A stretch of DNA of 64,000 bases from Chimonanthus salicifolius (lineage: Eukaryota; Streptophyta; Magnoliopsida; Laurales; Calycanthaceae): NCBI GenBank assembly GCA_013350335.1, contig CM023537.1:50156111-50220110 (forward strand), given 5' to 3'. The translations under genes and the position numbers were made by a program. The notes under the pieces were generated by a model. The model did not search any database, was not told the origin of the DNA, and was given only the letters and a program-made list of their open reading frames with translations. This document shows positions 24,766 to 36,500 of this stretch, piece after piece (within the stretch, counting starts at the first letter, position 1; each line of letters opens with the position of its first letter).

Positions 24766-27700
24766 TGTAATACCCCAGCCCAATTTAGGAGTTAATTATG
24801 ATTAATTAGGATTAATTAAATATTTTTATCCGTTAATTATGAAATATTTTCCTCTAATCGTAAAGTGTATCAAATAAGTTTTTTAACGGATCTAAGTTTG
24901 ACTTGATCCGAATCCGGTAACTCTTCTAATTAAGTTTCAAAAATATATGGGCGAGTTACGAATATAATAATAATATTATTTTAGGCTTAAACCTTAGCTA
25001 CTGTATAAAATCAGTCATTTGACTTAGTTTGAACTTCAAATTTTAGGTTATGCATTATTTTTAAATTCCGGACCTAATGACATGCCAATCTCGCTATAAT
25101 TTCGCTAATTTATTTTACCCCTAAGTTTTAAAGTGGTAAAATCCCAATTTGACAGGGTAGAGGAAGTCCTAAAAATATATAGAGAGAGTCAGTACTCAAT
25201 CTGTATTATAACTAAGCTGTTTATTTCTTTACACTCTAAAATAGTGAGTTTTTGATATTTATTTTAAGCCGTGAAATATGGGCCGTTGAATATTCTTTCA
25301 CTTGGAAATTGTGATTTTTGACTTCAAAACCCTTTGAAACTTTAGAATATTTTTATCAGACAAATTTACTCTATCAAACTATAAGGTTGGATACTTTCAA
25401 AAAGGATCTTGAAGATTAGGAGATTTTCTTAAAACGGTGATTTTTAGCAAAAACACTGGGTTTTTGAGATAGATTTTACTCCAAATTTTAATACCATGCT
25501 CAGTTTTTAATACCTGACCTACTGAACTAATTGTATCAATTTAGTGAGACCCTGAAATACCCCGATAAAAGAAAGGACATAGATGTAAATAGTAAAAAGA
25601 ATAAACTAATATTATATTATAAAATAATATCAGAAACATGTGAAAGATGAGTTTAAAGCTACGGATGTAGCTTATAGCTGTGTTGGAAGATTATAACACC
25701 GCCAATTGCCTATGCGGTTGGTGGTAGTTGGAATAGTAATTATAAAATATATAACAATAAATGCAGAGTTATTAAAAAACTTATAAACCTACGAATAGCT
25801 TAGGCAACCTGTATGATTAAAAAAATGCATACGGTTGCCTATAAATAGGTGTAATCGGCGAGGAAACCAGAAAGTAAAGAAAAAAAAAAAAACTCTTCTG
25901 CCGTTTTGCTCCCTCTCCCTCTTTCAAAAACAGCAAGCCCTCTCTCTCCTATTTTCTTTTCTTTCTTCTTCTTTCTCCTGCTTTGGCCATACCAGCAGCA
26001 GCCGAACGTTCGGGTTTCCCGTATTCTTTTAAAGGTTTTCAAATTTAGTCAATCTTATACAGAATTTTGCACCCAAGGTATCGAAATAATTCTATTTTTA
26101 TTTTTATTAACTCCATAGCAAATTAAGAGTAAAATAGCTTAGTATTGGGGTTCAAACAATGAGATTTTTTTAAATGGAGGAAAAATAGATTTCCTCTTAA
26201 AATTTAAATTTTACCCTCAAGATTTGTATTATTTCACGTTCAAAATATAATTTTTGACCCTAAGTAAAATCGGGGAAAAGATTAGCCCCAGCTCACTATT
26301 GTGTGTTTATTTTTCCGCCTTGTGTGTTTAAATTCCTGTATTGTACCCTCTGGGCCATATTCTCAATACGTCCTTCTTCTAGAAGACAATACGAGGATAG
26401 GGCACTGAGTACTTTTATTTACTTTACTGTCTCTGTACCCTCTGGGCCTCTCACAATACGTCTCCATGGTCCTTTCTCCAGAAGACAAGAGAAGGCACTG
26501 AGTACTTTATATTTTTCATTTTATTGTAATGTTTTGGATGGCTGACAACTAACTTTCTGACATAATTTAAAGGAATAGAAAGAGCCTAGGTGACTCATTA
26601 CACATATCATGTTTTCTGGAAAAAAATAGCACGGGGTTTGGGAAATTATTATGTGTATATACTGACAAATAGAAAATTTATACATTTTACTCTATCTTAC
26701 AGATTTTCTGTGAAAAACTCAACCGGAGAAGGTGAGGAGACTCGAACCAACACTTGTATTGTGTTATATGTTAAACCCACTAACACCAGACTAAAATGGG
26801 ACCCATGGTCAATTAAAGATGGAAAAGGCTATATAGGTCTAGAATACGAGACCTGACACTGCCTACATGTAAGGGATGTAAATGTTCTAACTTTTTAGAA
26901 CGTATGCGTTAAAATGGTGTCGGGGAGTCGAGGACTTGTAGTCTCTAACGCAGTATGGACCCATGGAGTGTCTGGGAATTGTCGGGTAAAAACTGGGTGA
27001 AGGCATTCGTGTTATTAAATCCAGTTTTATATGTTGTGTGATATTGATTATTTTATTGATTTCTTGTACTGGTATTTGATACACCAAATGGTAAGGCTGA
27101 AATATGGTGGTTCTCTCAGAATAAGTCCCTGTGTAAGGAGGGCACTGGAAATCATGCATTATCATGCATTTGACATTTGCATGTGATAATTATGTTTATA
27201 AGTTAAATCTGTGGAAGATAATAACTTTGTAAAGTTTGATATTTGCCGTTGGGCTATAATTGCGGAGATTAGCCGAACACCGTTTGCGAACCGCTGGGTT
27301 GGACGTGTTAGTAGGCTGTGGTCGACCGCCATCAACCGTTGGTGTTGGATGGGCTAGTAGACCGGGTCGTGGAGACCGTATGCACTTGCAAGTTGCTATA
27401 TTATTTCCGTGGAGGAATTAATATTAGTTCTGGTTGGAACTTTGAATGGGGGCTGACCCCGGTGTTGTAAAATGGTTGGGGACCGACCCCAGTGTTAACA
27501 ATACAATCTGAGTAAAAACCTTAGAAGATGATCCTAGGGTGAAAATGGGTTAAGTGGATTAACCGCATTGCATTCATGAAACATGCATTATTTATTGTTT
27601 CATCTAATATGTTGGATGTTATGGTGAAAGTGAGTTAAGTGGATTAACTGCGTTTCATTTATGGAATATGCATTGTTATTTATTCCATGAATATTGTATA

Positions 27701-28211
27701 TTGGATTTTATGGTGAGTTCTCCCCACTGGGCTGTTGCTCACGTCCCTTACAATGCAGGATCTGAACCAGAGGAGGGATTGGAGGGACCAGTGGTGCCTC
27801 GTTGAAAGTAGGAACTTAGAAGTTCCTAAGGTTTTCCGCACATGGAAACCATTTGTTTGCTTAAATATGTTTGAGTATTTGTAATAAATATGCCTCATGT
27901 GGCATAAGAAACTTATGTCTGTAAGTTTTAATGCCGTTGTTTTAATGTCGTATACATTATATCCACTATGTTTTCGTGCGTAACGCTGATGGATAAAAAT
28001 ATCCGTTGTGTGATATGGATTGTATATGGGACATATGGTATATGTTTGAGTCCATGTGTGAAAAGCACGTGTGACATTTTCTAGGATCGGGTTTTGGGTA
28101 AACTTGAAGATCCAGCCTAGTTATGACGATAGGTGATTAGAGTTTATTGTAAAAAAAAAAAAAAAAAATTTAGTCGTGTTCCGGGCCCACATCTGGGTTC
28201 GGGGCGTGACA
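24766..28211 (+). mobile_element. Nested solo LTR (E3), more divergent family member
   Basis: It starts TGTAATACCCCAGCCC, ends TTCGGGGCGTGACA and has the target duplication tgatt on both sides (24761-24765, 28212-28216). Length is 3,446 bp. Interior sequence differs strongly from E1 and E2 apart from the ends and a few phrases (ctctgggcc, agaagacaa, ggcactgagtac, repeated twice at 26340-26510). A TATAAATA box lies at 25840-25847. No coding domain is recognisable. Confidence 0.8.
25840..25847 (+). promoter_or_regulatory. Putative LTR TATA box (E3)
   Basis: TATAAATA in the context gttgcctataaataggtg, about 1.07 kb from the E3 start, followed by a CT-rich leader. Confidence 0.5.
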
Positions 28212-30302
28212 TGATTATTGTGCTAACATATTGTTTACTTAACTGCACTGTTATATTTCCTTCACTGGGCTAATTAGCTCACCCCACTCACCTTTCAGGA
28301 GATGAATCCGATGAGGAGAACCTTCTATTTTAAGCTTAGGGTGGATAAGCTGCAGCGGTGTTTTGGGATTCCCACTGAGGGGAATACCCTGATCTTTGCT
28401 TTTTGGTTCTTGGAACCTCTTGCTTTTGTAAAGTACCGAGTGTGGTACTTAATTTGTATCAATGTTATGTATTAACCTACTACGTTTTTGTAGTTACTCT
28501 AGTGGTGTTGATTTTGAATGATAATTCAGTGTTTGGATTTATGTGTATTGATGTTTGTGTTTGTGTCTCTTGGAAGGGACTTATGGTATATGTTTGAGTC
28601 TACATGTTGAGATCATGTGTGACCTTTAGGCCCAACTGTTGATCCGGCCCAGTTAGAATGCTTGAGTGTAGTGTTAGTTTAGTCTTAGTTTCGGAAAAAA
28701 AAATCAGTCGCGTTCCTGACCCACCCTTCGGGTCGGGGCGTGACAAAAACTCATTGCCTCTCTTAGCTCGAAATTCTATTCATGTTATTCAACTTCGTCT
28801 AACTAGTCTAACAAAAACCACTAAATAAGAGTGGCTCAATTGATTAGAATCTTCATGGTTTCTCAATAATTAATAATATTTATGAAATTGCTAACATCAT
28901 GATTTTGTCTTTAATCAATTAGGTTGATATGGTCTTTAAATGTGATTTTCTTATAATTGACAAATAACAATATTTTTAACTTGTTAATAGAATTTGACCG
29001 TTGCCAAATAACAATATTCTAATTTGTTAGATTTTTCTAATAGTTGCCAAACCACAATATTTTATTCTGAAGTATTTTTTTTCTAATCTGATAGGTTGAA
29101 AATCTTTCAATTTTAGAATATGACATTTGCCTAACACACCTTTATTTTTATTACTATCTAAAAGTAAATAATTTTTTTGTAAAATGCTTAAAAATAGAAA
29201 AAAGAATTTAAGCTTAAATTTAGTGAATTTAAAGATCTGCCCATAATTTTTATATTAGAATTTAAAAATAAAAAAAAAATTATGTACAAGCTTGTAAAGT
29301 GGAGAGAAATTATCTTCCATTTATTTTTATCAATATTACTTGTTAATTAGGAGTGACAATTTTTAAACCGACTTGTGACCTTAACTAGTAATGACCCAAA
29401 AAAATTAGATTTGAGTCATCTATTTCTTGAAAATGTTTTATAATGACAGGATCCGAACCCTCCCAAATTGAGCCAAAGTTGGATTGGATAGAAGGGTCCT
29501 AGATTTGAATTCAATAGAACTATAACTAAAAAAATCCCATATAAGCACTATTTTTTAAAATTTATTGGATATAGCCCACATATCTCATTGCCTTCATTTT
29601 CATAACTAAATAACTTCACATCAAATTAAAGTCCTTTTATTTTTTTATTTTCATTTAATAAATTTTTCATCTTATTTTTTATTTTTCATAGAAATTCAAG
29701 TCAAGTTGAAGTGAATTAATTGAAATTTCAATAAAATTGAATTAGATCAGTAATGAAAGAGTTACATTGGATCAAACTAAAAACTTGATATTATAAATAA
29801 CTAGTTTGATAAAAAACATAATTCGATAGGATGTCAACACCCTGTTGTGATGCTCATGCTTTTCATTAATATATTATTAGAGGTAATGTAGAGCTGAAGC
29901 TCAGGTTGGATATACAATTGAAACCCGCTGATTTCTTAAGTCGGGCCTTATAGATCGGGTTAAAACCATACCCAAGTTTCATTCCAGCAATTTTGATATT
30001 TATTAATACAAATATAATAAAAAACATTATAGATTTATTGATCACATAGAAGGATACTAATCACCTTAAGTTCTTTATTTTCTTCTCGTGCGTTGGACGT
30101 AATTAGTTTTTTTTCAGTCACATGAATAAAAAAGTTATTTTGTCGGAAGCGTCCAATTTATTCTTAGGATTTAAAGGCTGGGGGATCCAAGTAATAGCCC
30201 TACCTTAAATTTACAGACGGCCGAAGAAAGTCTGACTCTCTCTCTCTCGTCAAGAGTATCAATCACATAGGGGGGAAAAATAATCAGTACTTGAAATCTT
30301 CC

Positions 30303-30530
30303 ATGGATCGAAGAAAGAGACTCGGAGGATCGACGGCCGAGATCTGCCTATTTGTAACGCTTCTCCTCAGCTGCTGCCTTCCACATATCTCTGCTCTTTC
30401 GGTCACTGTAAACGACGCCGAGTGCGTATACGAATACGTACTGTACGAGGGGGATACGGTATCTGGAAACTTTGTTGTTGTAGATCACGACATCTTTTGG
30501 AGCTCCGATCATCCCGGCATCGATTTCACG
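30303..30530 (+). CDS. p24 exon 1 (signal peptide and start of GOLD domain)
   Basis: 76 codons from ATG to ...PGIDFT, phase 0, donor gtactatg. The last 28 bases and the donor are duplicated at 31184-31219. Confidence 0.9.
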
Positions 30531-33500
30531 GTACTATGCTTTCTACAGTCTAAACTTTTGATTTGCTCTTCGGACCCCTTTCCCTATTTGCCCTTTTTTC
30601 ATTGGGTGAGTAGTCTTTGCTGATTTTGGGTTCGAACTTATTTTGGGAGCTTTTGTTGTTTCTTGGTCTTATTTGTAGGTACGTATTTCGCAGTTCAAAT
30701 AATTCACGTTAAGTTTGATGTTTGCAATTCGGCATATTTCATAGATCGCTAATTTGTTGGCGTAGCTTCTGTTAGGGATTAGACCCAATACCCACGTACA
30801 GAAAATACAGATTCAATCACACAAAGAACACACGAGATATACGTGATTCGGCCCAACCTTGGCGTATGGGAGAGAGTGTAGATTTCATTATAGATAAAAA
30901 GAATACATAGATACAAGATTTGGATCCCAAGATCTCTGTTGGTATCTTCCCTCTCTCTCTATCTCCCTCACTACACCTCTGCTGCAAGAGGCCCCTTGTG
31001 GCCTCATAAGCCACTCGGCCAAACGAAACCCACGTCCTTAATATATAGCAGTATTGCAGTGTCCTATGTTTAGCACTTTCCTAATGTAATTAGGAATCAC
31101 ATGTAATTAGGAGTCCTATGTAATTAAGAGTCCCATGTAACTAGACTCCTAATTTCAGTGGAATTGAGCCACAACTTCCAACACTCCGATCATCCCGGCA
31201 TCGATTTCACGGTACTATGCTTTCTACAGTCTAAACTTTTGATTTGCTCTTCGGACCCCTTTCCCTATTTTCCCTTTTTTCATTGGGTGAGTAGTCTTTG
31301 CTGATTTTGGGTTCGAACTTATTTTGGGAGCTTTTGTTGTTTCTTGGTCTTATTTGTAGGTACGTATTTCGCAGTTCAAATAATTCACGTTAAGTTTGAT
31401 GTTTGCAATTTGGCATATTTCATAGATCGCTAATTTGTTGGCGTAGCTTCTGTTTGTTGTACATGAAATTCTTAATTCATGTTTGCTAACTTCAAAGAAG
31501 AAATATGATTTTCCTAATCAAGTTTACGTTGATTTCATTCAGTTTTTTATTCATTATGTCGGGGAGCTTGATTTTTCTTTATATATGTGAGTCGAAAGAA
31601 AAAGAAATAAGAAAAACTCACACTGCTAGAGGCACAGAATTTTACTTGGAAAACCTGTAAAAACCTTGCCACAAACTCGAGGCGAGACTAATCACATGGA
31701 TACACAACCACCCACAAGTCCCGTGTATCAAGTTTGCCCGGGGAGTAAACTTGGCAAAATTGGACTCGACCCAATTATTCAAATCGAACTTGAGCATTTT
31801 AAATGGGTATGTGTTTAAAGTTTTGTGATAGGAACCTGAAATAGACCCAAACCGACTAACCCATTTAATAAACTAGTAAGTAATGGGTTGAGAATTGTTG
31901 ACCTGAACCAAGTGACCTATTACCAGGTTTACCTTGATCTATACCAAACAAAAATTGACTTGAACTAAACCCAAGCATTTAAATGGGTATGTATTTAAAA
32001 TATTGTGACCCGAACCGAATAAGATCCAACCCTTCCCATTGCCAGGACTACTTGGGAGAGTCAAACCTAAGACTTTTAATCTAATCCTATAAACTTAGGC
32101 CAACTGAGCTACTCGTGCGGGTTTTTTTTTTTTTTTTGAACTCCTCTATAGACAACAAAAGATTAGTCTTGGATTATGGTTAAAAACTTGCGAACATGAC
32201 TATTATAAATTCAACCAAGCCCAAGTTTTTTTTTACGACAAAAAACCTCAAGACCCCCCCTCCCTTTTCCTGAGTACGAGGATGTTGAGTAAAACTCCGG
32301 ATTCACGTAGCCCCCTGCAAGCCACGAGCATCATGTTACTATGGGATTCGAACTTGGGACCTCTAGGTCTTGAGCCGAAGTGTCTACCAGTTGAGCCACC
32401 TTGTGTGGGGTCATCCAAGCCCAAGTTGAGTAGCTTGACTTAGTTTTTTTTTTTTTGAAAATGAACTTTTTTTTGAAAGATTTTCTCTTGTTTTTATGAG
32501 AAGTTTTTCAAATTCCTGTTGTTTTCAAATGGAATTTAGAATTACATTCACCATCATCATTTAGCCTTTGTTCAACATCTTTGTCACTCCACAGTCTAGT
32601 CAATCTTTAATTATTGTTTTAGTCCAACTCGTTAAAGGTCTAGCCCTTTTGCTAAGTGCCTTCCACATGTAATCTCTCAATTCTTCATATTGGGGCAGTG
32701 GCAACATTTTAAGTGGCATTCCTTCATATCTATTAGGGCTACTTTTGGAGTTCCTCTTATGCGCTTACTTCTAAATTTATCTTTTAATGTAATTCCACAC
32801 ACTCATCTAAACATAGACATTTCTGTTTACCATTACTCTCTACTTGTCTTTTCTTTTTGGTTTAACTGTAAGCTCCATATAGTGTCACAGGTATGATTGT
32901 CATCTTATAGAATCACCTTTTTAATCTGCATGGTACTTGCCCTTCACACAATTGCACAAAAATCCCCTTGCTTGTTCGCACTTGGTTCACTGTATATTAT
33001 ATACACACCAAATTGGCTACCCCCTTCAATTCTGTAATTGCAATTAAATACCTAAACTTGTCTCATAGGCCACCATTACCTCTTCATATGCCATTCTCAC
33101 ACTTGTTCTCACCCCACCATACATATCATATATATCATATACCCTCAACATATTCCTTGAGATGCATTTTCTTTTAAATGTTTGCCATATTAATTTCCTT
33201 GTCTCCTTGTCAGTCTTCTCTAAATTGATGAAAATCATGTGTAACTTTTTCCTCCTTAGAGTTCTTCATATAATTTAAAATGAATTCTGCTGTTGTTTTA
33301 CCAAGCATGAGCCTAAATTGGTTCTCTAAAATCTTTGATTCTTGCCTTAGGTGCTGTTCTATTACTCTCTCCTAGAGTTTCTTAATGCAACTCATATGTT
33401 TATCGCCCCAATAATTTGCACAATTTCAATTATCTCATTTATTCTTATAGTATTCTGAGTGCTCTTTCACCATTCTTCTAGCATTCTTTTTGGGAACAAG

Positions 33501-36500
33501 TTTTGTCGAACAATCTAGTTAACCAACTCATCTAATATCACCTAACAATATCTATGCTTCTATTGGGAGCTACTTTGTCCTCATGCTCTATTTTTCGTCA
33601 TTTTCTCTAAAGCTATCTTGACTTCGGTTTCCCATATGTTGTTAATCATCACTTTATTCACTAATACTTCCATGTTAGTGTCATCACATGTTGGTGGACT
33701 TTAGATCCCTTAAACCCACCTATTCTTTGTTGTCCTATCTTTCATTAGAACCCCTTGGTCTTCATCTTACATATTCAAGGTCTCTAGTTCAGCCCTCTCT
33801 TATTTTAGCAAGTTTTGGATACATTTCCTCCTTTGTTCCTAATTAGGTATATAAATTGTTATAAGTTTAATGGCAGCTCTTTTCACTTTTGTTTTAATTC
33901 TTCTAACTCTTTCAAACTCTTTATTTTTACCATTCCTTTATATATTTTTTTCCTTCTCAAAATAGCCTTTCTCCGTGCATGTGTTCCACCACCGTCTTTG
34001 CTAAACTTTCTTTTTCTTGTTCTTTTGGTTTTCCATTATAGATGATGACTCGGGGACAAATTTGTCATTTTTGAGTGATAGCTACTCACTTCCTTCAAAG
34101 TTGAGGTCAAATTTATATTATGTTGTACTTAAAAACCTTTTCAACATTTTAGTCACTTTTTTATCAATCCACCATCATATGAACTCCAAGTTGCATTTTT
34201 GCCATCTTATTTCTTCTCCCATTTATATTCCTTGGTTCTTTTTATATTTTTCTTCCTTTATAGATTTTTTAATGTCTAGGCATTTTGTGTTCCTAAACTT
34301 GGAGCTAGGTGTGGCAATAGGTCAGGTCAGTTGGGTTAAGCCATGTTGGCTATGGGTAATGATAGATTTTTTGCCTGACCCATTTCGACTTGATTCAATT
34401 TTTTTAATGATTGACTCGACTTGACCCCACCTGAATTTTATAAAAAAAATTAAAAAATTAAAAATGATAGGAAAAATATTTTAATAGAAAATGAAAGATA
34501 GGAGGACTCCCTTTTCATGTGGGGCCATTGAGCTATGGAAAATGGAGGCAATGTGCTAATAGTTTTGAACTTCAGGTGGTGGTATATGGGTTAAGACCAA
34601 TGGGCAATAAAATAATGCTTAAATGGTGTTTTTAATTCATGTTGGGTCGAGTTTGGGTCCGGGACCCCTTTACCCAATCCATATTTATTTCGGTTAGGGT
34701 CAACTTAGGTTGGCAAATTAGATAGATAATTGCATCCCCTACTTAAAACATAAATTAAGTCTTTCAAAAATCACCATTACAAGAAATATATATAAATCTT
34801 CTAAAATCTCAAAATAACTTAAGATCCTATTAAAAACTAAATTCATTACTTTTAAGTGGTAACTATTTTTTTTTTTAATATAAAATAAAACAAGTGTTCA
34901 CAAGGATTAGACTCTATAGCTGGAGCAATAAGATTGAGTTACCCCAAAAACATAGAAATTAAACAAAGGGAAGAACTCATCTTGGCTGAAGAAAATAAGA
35001 ATGAAGGATAACCTCCAAAAAACAAGAATACCACCATCTATTATGCTCTAACTTGGAACTACTCTGAAATCATTAGGGTAACTACCTATGAAACACATTC
35101 ACATATGGCCATAGTGACTGCAAAATACATAGATATAAGTTTTGTTTTAGAATGTATACTTATTTATCTCTCTTTTTTTTTTTTTGAAAGATTCACAATG
35201 GTATTAATTAAAAGTGAAGGTACAATATTAGAGCACTATATAATCCTCTATAAAAAAAGTGAGAATCAAGGTCCAAGAGAGTAAAAGTTAAAAAAAATTA
35301 CATGGATGGTATAATAATTACAAATGTCCCACAAAACCCTCTTGACAGTCTTCCCCTACGTTAGATAGGAATTCCACCACCCCATTGACTGATCTTCTCA
35401 CCTGCCTAGTTCTTACCCTGACATAGAGAGGAATTTACCTAACAGCAGCAAAAAGCCTCCATGGAGGCTTCCTCCTGATAGAAGCCCAAGCAAGAGCATT
35501 TGTCGAATCACCCTAAAAGAATGTATATTTTTCTCTCATTCTAGATACACCACAAGATGGACGTATAGGACATCCTCTACATAAGTGCAAATTTGGACGA
35601 GTCACCAAAGTAGTAAGCGTAGATCAACTAAAAGATTGAATTAGACATCGCTGATTGTAACTTGTGCAGTGACAAGGATAGAGACCATTCAACCAAAATA
35701 TAGGAACTATTATGGAGTAAATGGTCGATACTCACACGAACTCATGATGGACATCCACTAATAACAATTTGTTGTCTGTAGCCCATTAATAGTCAGCTAG
35801 TCAATGAAAATGGTGAAGAGGGGTGTAGGTGGAGGGTAGAGGTTTTGAGTATTCAATCGCCCTAGTCGTGGAAAATCTACCAAACAATGTAATAATGTGT
35901 TGGCTAGAGATCACATTCGATTGGTTAGGGATGTTTTCATCCCAATGAATAAGGATATTATAGACAAGGCTTTCTCTTTCGTTAGAATGGGGGATGGTGA
36001 TGAAGCTAATTTAGTTGTTTCTGCTCCTAATGGTGTTATCTGTGCTGATTGAAGGGTATTGGTGAAAAGGGCAGGATTTGAAAGGGAAAGTGGTTGCATT
36101 TCTGAAAATAAAGGGGAGCTGGTGACAAGGCAAAAGAAAGGTAAGGGAATGGAACCTAAGGTTGTCTAGGGTACTAGAAAAGGTATCTGTAAGGGTGAAG
36201 AGAAAAGAATGGGTTTCAATCATCTTTCATTCACAATTATGGTAAAGGGACAAAAAGTAAGCGACCTCGTCTGGGAAAAAAAAGGAGTTTGATATTTATG
36301 TGGAAGAGAGTCACTTGAAGACGGATCATGGTTGGCTAGAGACTCCCTTGGTGGATCGTCTTAAAGTGATAAGTTCTATTGATCAATTGAAGACATTCTT
36401 CTTGTATTAAGGGTTGGAGGATGGGACTATGAGATGGTTGGGGGTGGATATCTTCTTTTATCTTGTTCTTCTACAGACTGAATAAAACAAATCCTAGAGG

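Larger units (their letters stand above)
19338..28745 (+). mobile_element. Outer solo LTR (E1) of a long-LTR retrotransposon, carrying two nested relatives
   Basis: It starts TGTAATACCCTGACCC, ends GGGTCGGGGCGTGACA and is flanked by aaaac on both sides (19333-19337, 28746-28750). Copy A has the empty site gtaaaactcattg. After removing two nested insertions and their 5-bp duplications its length is about 2.88 kb. No gag-pol sequence, primer-binding site or second LTR is present, so I read it as a solo LTR. A TATAAA at 23215-23220 fits an LTR promoter. Very long LTRs with TG...CA ends suggest a Ty3-type (perhaps Tekay/Del-like) family; that lineage assignment is inference. Confidence 0.8.
16982..29990. 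repeat. Large duplicated segment, copy B
   Basis: Counterpart of 1-4945, interrupted by the nested retroelement block 19338-28745. Bases 17921-19337 and 28746-29990 are AT-rich non-coding sequence that corresponds to 2307-3707 and 3708-4945 in copy A. Since the TSD of the TIR element joins this DNA directly to the RING-gene 5' flank, this segment is the native far-upstream region of the RING gene. Confidence 0.85.

Noticed and set aside
32330..32405. tRNA-like A and B boxes
   Set aside because: Part of a SINE; the sequence does not fold into a plausible tRNA and has a SINE body and A tail.
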